From Microbacterium sp. RURRCA19A (GTDB lineage Bacteria > Actinomycetota > Actinomycetes > Actinomycetales > Microbacteriaceae), in assembly GCF_900156455.1 (NCBI RefSeq), contig NZ_FTNQ01000001.1:1488001-1552000 (forward strand): DNA of 64,000 nucleotides, given 5' to 3'. Shown here in pieces: positions 58,859 to 64,000 of the stretch. Position numbers and translations under genes: made by a program. The notes under the pieces are model-generated. The model saw only the letters and a list, made by a program, of their open reading frames with translations, was not told the origin of the DNA and made no database searches. Within the stretch, counting starts at the first letter, position 1; each line of letters opens with the position of its first letter.

Positions 58859-59884
58859 TCAGGCGACCGGGCGCCTCACCGCGCGGTCGAGGAGGCGCCG
58901 GGGTTCGTCGACGAGCATCTCCTCGACCCGGGCCTCGCCCAGGCGCGCGCGCAGTTCGGGCGCGACGGTGCCGAGCAGCCGCGCGTAACCGTACCCGCCG
59001 TGACGCGCGAGCTGCGCCTTCGTCCACACCGACTGGCCGAGCACGTAGCGGGCCGCGGGCCGCGATGCCACGGCATCCACGAAGAAACGCAGGCGCTCGG
59101 CATCCGTCGGATTGTGCACGCGCCCGACGTGCACGTCCTCGGTGCCGAAGCACATCTCGAGCGTCGCGCCCGCGTCGGACAGGTCGCGCCAGTACGCAGC
59201 ATCCAGGAATTCGTCGGCATTGGTGAAGACGACGCGTTCCGCGGGCAGCCCCGCGCGCCCGAGCTCGTCGAGCACCGCGAGGCCGTCGCGGGCGTCGGGG
59301 TCGAGCCGCACGGTCACGCTCGCCCCCGCCCGTCCCGCCGCGTCGGCGGCCGCGCGCAGCATGCCGCGTTCGATGCCCGGAAGGCCGGCGGTGGTGCCCA
59401 GGATGCCGAGGAGACCCGCGCGGTAGTCGGTGCCCGGCACCGCGTCGTCGAGGGCCGTGGCGAAGAGGTCGCGCAGGCCGTCCTCGTCGAGCGCCGCGAT
59501 CTCCGGCGGGAGCGTGGAGCGGATGTACGTGCCGTACGCGACGACGATCGTCATTCCCGAGCGGCGAGCGACGTCAGGCAGCCGTCCATGGTCGGGCCCG
59601 AGCCCCCACGAGGTCGATTCGACCAGCGCGGCTTGCCCGACGGCGACCGCTCCACAGAGCTCGTCGACAGCGACAACCGGATCATCCAGGCGCAGGTTGT
59701 CGGCGAAGGCGAGCATGTTGCGGCGGAGGTAGTCGCGGGTCTCGGGACGCACGGTGGGCGGGCCGGGCGGCGGGGGCCGCTCACCGTCGCGCTGCAGGCA
59801 GGCCGAGTCGGCGAGCACGTGATCGTGCATCGACGTCGCCCCGAGCTCGGTCGCGGCGATGGGGCCCAGAACGGTCTCGATCAT
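58859..59884 (-). CDS. Phosphotriesterase-fold protein with most metal ligands lost
   Basis: This is a 341-residue protein of the phosphotriesterase (PTE/Php) family. The first motif SMHDHVL keeps both histidines (H20, H22). At the bridging Lys/Glu position it has GILGTT instead of the usual GEIGTS. At the third His it has VTVRL, at the fourth FTNAD, and at the last Asp GQSVW. The closing HGGYGYARLL matches PTE proteins well, so the alignment is not in doubt. It may not be a two-metal hydrolase. GAGAGGA spacing favours ATG 59884 over 59890. It is divergent from the cupin gene across operator copy 2. Confidence 0.82.
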   Translation of the reverse strand: MIETVLGPIAATELGATSMHDHVLADSACLQRDGERPPPPGPPTVRPETRDYLRRNMLAFADNLRLDDPVVAVDELCGAVAVGQAALVESTSWGLGPDHGRLPDVARRSGMTIVVAYGTYIRSTLPPEIAALDEDGLRDLFATALDDAVPGTDYRAGLLGILGTTAGLPGIERGMLRAAADAAGRAGASVTVRLDPDARDGLAVLDELGRAGLPAERVVFTNADEFLDAAYWRDLSDAGATLEMCFGTEDVHVGRVHNPTDAERLRFFVDAVASRPAARYVLGQSVWTKAQLARHGGYGYARLLGTVAPELRARLGEARVEEMLVDEPRRLLDRAVRRPVA

Positions 59885-59902
59885 GCGCATTCCTCTCGTT
59901 GC

Positions 59903-59929
59903 GGATCCATTCTGGTCGATTTAGGATCC
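59903..59929. promoter_or_regulatory. GGATCC-N15-GGATCC operator, copy 2
   Basis: GGATCC occurs at 59903 and 59924, 21 bp apart, between the divergent PTE-fold and cupin genes. The second ends 4 bases before the cupin ATG. TTTA precedes and AAAC follows it. Confidence 0.7.
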
Positions 59930-59933
59930 AAAC

Positions 59934-60302
59934 ATGACTTTCGTGATCAGACCCGCCGAGCTGGATGCCACCGACCTCGAGGCCAAACCCCTCGCCCCGC
60001 CGAACGCCGAGCCGCTGTCGGGCGAGATCATCGTCCGCGGCAAGGTGCAGTTCGCGAACGACGACCGCACGATCATCTCCGGCGTCTGGGAGAGCGACCC
60101 CGGGACGTCGCGCTGGGAGTTCCTCACGCGCGGCGAGATCGTCCACATCCTCGCCGGGCGGATGACGGTGCAGCGCGACGGCGAAGAGGCGGTCGAACTC
60201 ACCGCCGGCAGCGCCGCCTACTTCCCGATCGGCTGGACGGGCGTCTGGACCGTCATCGAGCCCGTCCGCAAGCTCTACGTGGTCTACAAGCCCGCCGCCT
60301 GA
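59934..60302 (+). CDS. Cupin-domain protein (EutQ/DUF861-like)
   Basis: This is a 122-residue single-domain cupin. Motif 1 is WEFLTRGEIVHILAGRMTV, motif 2 is AAYFPIGWTGVWTV, and KLYVVYKP ends it, as in the DUF861 cupins. That group has few of the usual His ligands, and some members act as isomerases or sugar/ureidoglycolate-type lyases. Function here unknown. The ATG directly follows operator copy 2 with no ribosome site, so the message may be leaderless. Confidence 0.82.
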   Translation: MTFVIRPAELDATDLEAKPLAPPNAEPLSGEIIVRGKVQFANDDRTIISGVWESDPGTSRWEFLTRGEIVHILAGRMTVQRDGEEAVELTAGSAAYFPIGWTGVWTVIEPVRKLYVVYKPAA

Positions 60303-60339
60303 GGCGGGACCGACCGGTGCCCGGCGCGCGCGCCGCGGC

Positions 60340-61251
60340 TCAGCCCAGGCGCAGGAGCCGCGCGGCGTTCTCGCCGATGATCGCGGCGGCCTCGGATGCC
60401 GAGAGCCCGGGCAGCTCCTCGACGACCGCGGCCGTCGCCCCCGGCGTGTACCAGGGGAAGTCCGAACCGAGCACCACGCGCTCGACCCCGATCGCGCGCA
60501 CGAGGGCGACGACCTGGGCCGCCGTGGGCGCGAGCGGCGCCCCGATCCAGTGCACGATCTCGGACAGGTCGAACCGCAGCGACGGCTGCGCCTCCGCGAG
60601 CGCCTCGACGTCGCGCCACGCGGCACCACCCAGGTGCGCCATGATCACGGCGAGCCCCGGCCGCTCCCCCGCCACGGCGGCGATGCGCTTCGGGTCGGCC
60701 CACCCGAAGCCGCGGACGTCGGGGCCACCGTGGAAGACGACGGGCGCACCCGCTTCTTCCAGCGCGTCGTACGCGCCGGCCAGACCGGGGTCGTCGGGGT
60801 AGGTGCGGATGGCGATCGGATGCAGCTTCAGGCCGCGCGCACCGTGGTCGCCGAACATCTCCGCGAAGTGGGCGCGGACCTCGGCGGAGGTCATCACCGC
60901 GGGGTTGGCCGCGAGAAAGGGCAGGAGCTGCGGATGCTGCGCGCCGAGGTCGCAGAGCCACCGGTTGTACGCGACGAGGTCGTCGCGGAGGGCGGCGTGC
61001 GGGGGGACAGCGGGCCAGTAGTCGGCGCCGCCGGGCGGGTGGGGGAGGTCGGGCAGCTCGAAGCTGCCGAGGACGGCCGCGTAGTCGAATCCCTCGGTCT
61101 CGAGCGTCGCGAGCGCGTCCGCGACGGTGCCGGCGATGCCGGCGAAGGTCACGTCCGGCTTCTCGCCGTACTCGACGATCGGGTAGGCGGTGAGGTCGTG
61201 CAGACCCTGCGCCGGGTCGGCGTAGAGGTGCAGGTGCGTGTCAATCCTCAT
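60340..61251 (-). CDS. Amidohydrolase family (TIM-barrel) protein
   Basis: This is a 303-residue amidohydrolase-2 protein. RIDTHLHLY opens it with the HxH metal motif (H6, H8). ARGLKLHPIAI, VVFHGGPD, VIMAHLGG and VLGSDFPWY follow in order with their expected His and Asp. The family includes decarboxylases and lactone or amide hydrolases, and this one keeps its metal ligands, unlike the PTE-fold gene nearby. It overlaps the RidA gene by 11 bp, so both come from operator copy 3. Confidence 0.88.
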   Translation of the reverse strand: MRIDTHLHLYADPAQGLHDLTAYPIVEYGEKPDVTFAGIAGTVADALATLETEGFDYAAVLGSFELPDLPHPPGGADYWPAVPPHAALRDDLVAYNRWLCDLGAQHPQLLPFLAANPAVMTSAEVRAHFAEMFGDHGARGLKLHPIAIRTYPDDPGLAGAYDALEEAGAPVVFHGGPDVRGFGWADPKRIAAVAGERPGLAVIMAHLGGAAWRDVEALAEAQPSLRFDLSEIVHWIGAPLAPTAAQVVALVRAIGVERVVLGSDFPWYTPGATAAVVEELPGLSASEAAAIIGENAARLLRLG

Positions 61252-61756
61252 CGTCGACCTCCGGTGCCGGATGCCGGGTCTCCACGACCGTGACCATCTC
61301 GAAGACGTTGTTGCCCGACAGGCTCGTCACGCCGATCCCCGCGGAGGTCGAGCGACCGATCCGCGGCCCGAAGACCTCGACGAAGAGGTCGGCCGCGCCG
61401 TTGGTCACGAGGTTCACGTCGGTGAAGTCGGGCGAGACGCAGACGAACGTCAGCGTGCGGATGAAGGCCGACACCTCGTCGAGCGACCCCACCGCGAAGC
61501 GGATCAGACCCAGGACGTTGATCGCGGCGTACCGGGCGGCCTCGTACCCCTCCTCCAGAGTGACGGTCTCGCCGACGCGGCCGGGAAACACCTTGTTGCC
61601 CTGGCGGTCTTCGGGGGTGATGCCGCTGATCGTGAGCGTGCGCCCGAGATGGTGGAACGCCTTCATCGTGGCGTACCGCTCGCCGTACGGTGGATCGCTG
61701 TAGTCGGGAATGACCAGACCCAGTTCCTTGACACGTTGCTCAGCGGACCACGCCAT
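61241..61756 (-). CDS. RidA-family protein, first of a divergent pair
   Basis: This is a 171-residue RidA/YjgF-fold protein. It has ELGLVIPDYSDPPYGERYATM at the start, LEEGYEAARYAAINVLG, LIRFAVGSLDEV and GRSTSAGIGV, the last carrying the likely catalytic Arg. RidA proteins release ammonia from reactive enamines or imines. It is plainly a paralogue of the gene at 61821. ATG 61756 has GGGAG upstream; a longer frame to 61822 was rejected. Confidence 0.9.
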   Translation of the reverse strand: MAWSAEQRVKELGLVIPDYSDPPYGERYATMKAFHHLGRTLTISGITPEDRQGNKVFPGRVGETVTLEEGYEAARYAAINVLGLIRFAVGSLDEVSAFIRTLTFVCVSPDFTDVNLVTNGAADLFVEVFGPRIGRSTSAGIGVTSLSGNNVFEMVTVVETRHPAPEVDDED

Positions 61757-61774
61757 GACAGCTCCCGTCGTAAT

Positions 61775-61801
61775 GGATCCATTTTGTATGAGATAGGATA
61801 C
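61775..61801. promoter_or_regulatory. GGATCC-N15-GGATAC operator, copy 3
   Basis: GGATCC (61775) and GGATAC (61796) are 21 bp apart in the 64-bp space between the divergent RidA genes. An overlapping TTGTAT-N8-ATACAA palindrome is also present. Copies 2 and 3 share ATT after the first hexamer. Confidence 0.65.
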
Positions 61802-61820
61802 AACCGAAGAGAGGGGCACC

Positions 61821-62321
61821 ATGACATCGCCAGAGGAACGCGTACGAGAACTCGGACTCGAGATCCCCGACTACAGCGACCCGCCGTTCGGCATCCGCTA
61901 TGGACGCATGAAGCCGTTCCACCGCATCGGCTCGCTCATCGAGCTCGCGGGCCTCACGCCCGAGAACCGCGCCGGCGACCGCCTCAACCCGGGCGTCGTG
62001 AGCGTGGACGTCACGGTCGAGGAGGGCTACGCCGCGGCGCGGCTCACCGCGATCCACACGCTCGGCATGATCCGCTACGCGGTCGGGTCGCTCGACAACG
62101 TGGTGAGCCTGTCGCGCGCCCTGTGCTTCGTGGTCTGCCCTCCGGGGTTCGAGGACCTGCACCTCGTCTCCAACGGCGCGACCGACCTCTTCCTCGACGT
62201 CTTCGGCGACGAGGTCGGGAGCGTGGGCCGCGCGTCGATCGGCGCCACGAGCCTCTCGCGCAACAACTGCTTCGAACTGTGGCTCAGTCTCGAGTGCGCA
62301 CCGGAGACCCCCGCGGCATGA
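61821..62321 (+). CDS. RidA-family protein, second of a divergent pair
   Basis: This is a 166-residue RidA-fold protein, close to its divergent neighbour along the whole length (ELGLEIPDYSDPPFGIRYGRM; VEEGYAAARLTAIHTLG; MIRYAVGSLDNV; NGATDLFLDVFG). The likely catalytic Arg is kept in VGRASIGAT. GAGAGGGG precedes ATG 61821. The stop overlaps the MFS gene start. Two diverged copies suggest different substrates or a mixed trimer. Confidence 0.9.
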   Translation: MTSPEERVRELGLEIPDYSDPPFGIRYGRMKPFHRIGSLIELAGLTPENRAGDRLNPGVVSVDVTVEEGYAAARLTAIHTLGMIRYAVGSLDNVVSLSRALCFVVCPPGFEDLHLVSNGATDLFLDVFGDEVGSVGRASIGATSLSRNNCFELWLSLECAPETPAA

Positions 62322-63550
62322 ACGGCACGCGGGACATCACCCGCACCGTGCCGTTCTGGCTGATCTTCGCCGCGTCCACGCTCGGCGGCATCACGAACTC
62401 GGCCAGCACGCCCCTCATCCCCGTCTACGTCAGCGATGTGCTCGGCGGCGGCACGGAGCTCGCCGGGGCGATCATCTCGCTCGCCGCGGTCGCCTCGATG
62501 CTGTCGATGCCGATCGCGGGCGTCCTGGGCGACCGCTTCGGCTACCGCCTGGTGGCGGTCATCGGCAGCGCCGTCGCTACCGCCGCGATGATCCTGCTGG
62601 TGAGCATCCCGACCGTGTGGGGCGCGGGGCTCAGCCGCATCCTGTTCGGCCTCGGCGGCTCGGCCGCGGTGACGCTCCTCATGGCCTGGCTGGTGACGAT
62701 GGCCTCGCCGGGCGAGCGCGGGAAGGCCCTCAGCATCTACGGCCTCAGCGTCTGGATCGGTCTGGCGCTCGGGCCGCCCCTCGGCACCGCGATCAACGCC
62801 CTCGCCGACCCGCGGACGGTGTTCCTGATGTGCGCCGGCCTCGAGCTCGTCACCGGGCTGCTGATCCTCGCCCTCCCCCGCGTCCCGCGCCCTCTCCCCC
62901 GCGCCGACGCGACACCGCGTCCGCGCGGACTCCGCGCCCTCTGGCGCGCCTTCCTGGCGGTCTGGACACCGGGTGTCGTGGCCGCGGCGGCCTGGTGCGG
63001 CGAGGGGCTCATGCTCGGCTTCCTCATCGTGCACCTCTCCTCCGCCGGCATCCCCGCGACGGGCATCACCGGTGCGGCCTCGGTGTTCGCCGTCTTCGCG
63101 GTGTCGGTCATCGTCGCGCGCCTGTTCCTCGCGAGCCTCCCCGACCGGATCGGTCCGCTGCGGGCGACGGCGATCTCGCTCGTCGCGCTCACCGCGGGGC
63201 TGGTCACTCTGGCCCTCGCCGGGAACTTCTGGGTCGCGTCGGTGGGCGCCGCGCTCATCGGCGTCGGCTTCTCGCCGCTGTACCCGTCGTTGACGATGCT
63301 CGCCACGCGCGGACTCCATCCCGAGAACCGCGCCCTTGGCGTGGGGCTGTTCTCGAGCTTCACGAGCATCGGTTACGGCGGCGGCGCCATCATCGGCGGC
63401 GCCGTGATCGCCACGGCCCCCTCGATGTGGGCGTTCCTCCTCGTCGCGGGGCTGCAGCTGGTGGCGCTCGCCGTCCTCGTGATCTTCACGCGCGACGACT
63501 CGCCCCGGACGCCGACGGATGCCATCGAGCCCCGGGATCCTGCCGCCTGA
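62318..63550 (+). CDS. MFS transporter
   Basis: This is a 410-residue transporter with 12 membrane helices. Typical motif A follows helix 2 (GVLGDRFGYRLVAV). Other pieces are GLSRILFGLGGSAAVTLLMAW and SFTSIGYGGGAIIGG. The fold resembles drug- or metabolite-efflux and sugar-type MFS proteins. Coupled by ATGA to RidA, it probably imports the substrate or exports a product of the operator-controlled cluster. Direction unknown. Confidence 0.9.
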   Translation: MNGTRDITRTVPFWLIFAASTLGGITNSASTPLIPVYVSDVLGGGTELAGAIISLAAVASMLSMPIAGVLGDRFGYRLVAVIGSAVATAAMILLVSIPTVWGAGLSRILFGLGGSAAVTLLMAWLVTMASPGERGKALSIYGLSVWIGLALGPPLGTAINALADPRTVFLMCAGLELVTGLLILALPRVPRPLPRADATPRPRGLRALWRAFLAVWTPGVVAAAAWCGEGLMLGFLIVHLSSAGIPATGITGAASVFAVFAVSVIVARLFLASLPDRIGPLRATAISLVALTAGLVTLALAGNFWVASVGAALIGVGFSPLYPSLTMLATRGLHPENRALGVGLFSSFTSIGYGGGAIIGGAVIATAPSMWAFLLVAGLQLVALAVLVIFTRDDSPRTPTDAIEPRDPAA

Positions 63551-63773
63551 CGCGGGCCCGCGCTCACCAGAGCCGCGAGCGCTTCACCGGCAGCAGGTCG
63601 TGCATCGCCACAGCTGGCTACCGTGTTCCTGCACCACTCCCATGACGCCACGCCACTACGTTCCTTCGCACCTCGCAGCCGGCGTCGCTGACCAGCGCGC
63701 CAGCGAGACTGAGCTCACTGCATCGCTATCAATCGCTGATGCACCGAAAAGTCCTCAACATCGCCCACGATAG
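63551..63773. other. Intergenic region without a recognisable gene
   Basis: The 223 bases after the MFS stop are visibly less GC-rich than the preceding genes. I see no good start with ribosome site, hairpin, tRNA or repeat. A short open frame crossing the MFS stop is not convincing. Confidence 0.5.
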
Positions 63774-64000
63774 ATGCCGAGCGGCGCGGCAGGCGGAGCA
63801 TCCATAGACTTCTCTCGTGCCCCGAAAGCTCTCCCCTACGAAGCAGGGCGTTCGATGGGCGTAGACAACCCCTTCCCCGAAGAGCATCCACACACGGGGT
63901 GGGCTGCGGCCGTCGGCGGCGCCATACTTCAATCGATACCGTTCGCAGGCCCAATAGCAGCGACACTCACCACGGAAGCAATCCGACAGGCTCACGGTCG
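63774..64000 (+). CDS. Partial hypothetical protein running off the window
   Basis: A frame stays open from ATG 63774 (or ATG 63855, with CAGGG 8 bases upstream) to the end of the window, at least 75 residues. The readable part has an acidic start (GVDNPFPEEHP) and a hydrophobic, glycine-rich helix (AAAVGGAILQSIPFAGPIAATL) before AIRQAHGR. Codon use, with several ATA and GCA codons, is unlike the catabolic genes before it. I do not recognise it. It could begin an acquired segment. Stop and full length lie outside the window. Confidence 0.4.
   Translation, partial: MPSGAAGGASIDFSRAPKALPYEAGRSMGVDNPFPEEHPHTGWAAAVGGAILQSIPFAGPIAATLTTEAIRQAHG

Overview
The window is high-GC actinobacterial DNA, most like Microbacterium or another Microbacteriaceae. 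The evidence is the uniformly GC-rich codon use, the many GTG starts (TTG for rpoB), the 4-bp ATGA/GTGA stop-start overlaps, and the actinobacterial order rpoB-rpoC ... rpsL-rpsG-fusA-tuf. No rRNA, tRNA, insertion sequence or CRISPR array was seen.

Region 1 (1-10493) is an extracellular polysaccharide cluster. It holds the end of a sugar-nucleotide epimerase, two left-handed beta-helix acyltransferases, two glycosyltransferases, a Wzy-like polymerase, a Wzx-like flippase, a pyruvyl transferase, a YdcF-like protein and a Tat-exported beta-helix protein with a phage-tailspike-like collar. Region 2 (10494-14795) has an HPr-kinase-like/PqqD fusion overlapping a type I signal peptidase, then a large DUF4012 membrane protein and a small membrane protein.

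Region 3 (14835-19561) is the str operon (rpsL, rpsG, fusA, tuf) on the minus strand. Region 4 (19580-33762) is a seven-gene minus-strand operon: Ser/Thr kinase, a 1,988-residue Ig-repeat surface protein, MoxR ATPase, DUF58 protein, a transglutaminase-fold protein that has lost its catalytic Cys and His, an FHA protein, and a tail-anchored protein with a 12-residue-spaced DDTVRV repeat that looks like an FHA phospho-threonine ladder. I consider this the best candidate for an undescribed system: a phospho-signalling module tied to the cell envelope, sitting between rpoBC and the str operon. Region 5 (33826-37620) has small membrane and secreted proteins, including a convergent pair with the same cysteine pattern. 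Region 6 (37723-45390) is rpoC and rpoB, with interleaved divergent promoters upstream of rpoB.

Region 7 (45406-63550) is nitrogen and small-molecule catabolism. It contains 5-oxoprolinase (pxpA and a pxpB-pxpC fusion) and an operon of two DUF1989 proteins, a urea/guanidine carboxylase, allophanate hydrolase and a lactonase-like metallo-hydrolase. An AmtR-like TetR repressor is divergent from that operon. It is followed by a sodium:solute symporter and a set of cyclase, degenerate phosphotriesterase-fold, cupin, amidohydrolase, two RidA paralogues and an MFS transporter. Two operator families tie this region together: TTTCTGTC-N5-ACAG at two promoters, and GGATCC-N15-GGATC/AC at three intergenic regions with an exact 21-bp repeat distance.

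Region 8 (63551-64000) is lower in GC and ends in an unidentified reading frame that leaves the window.
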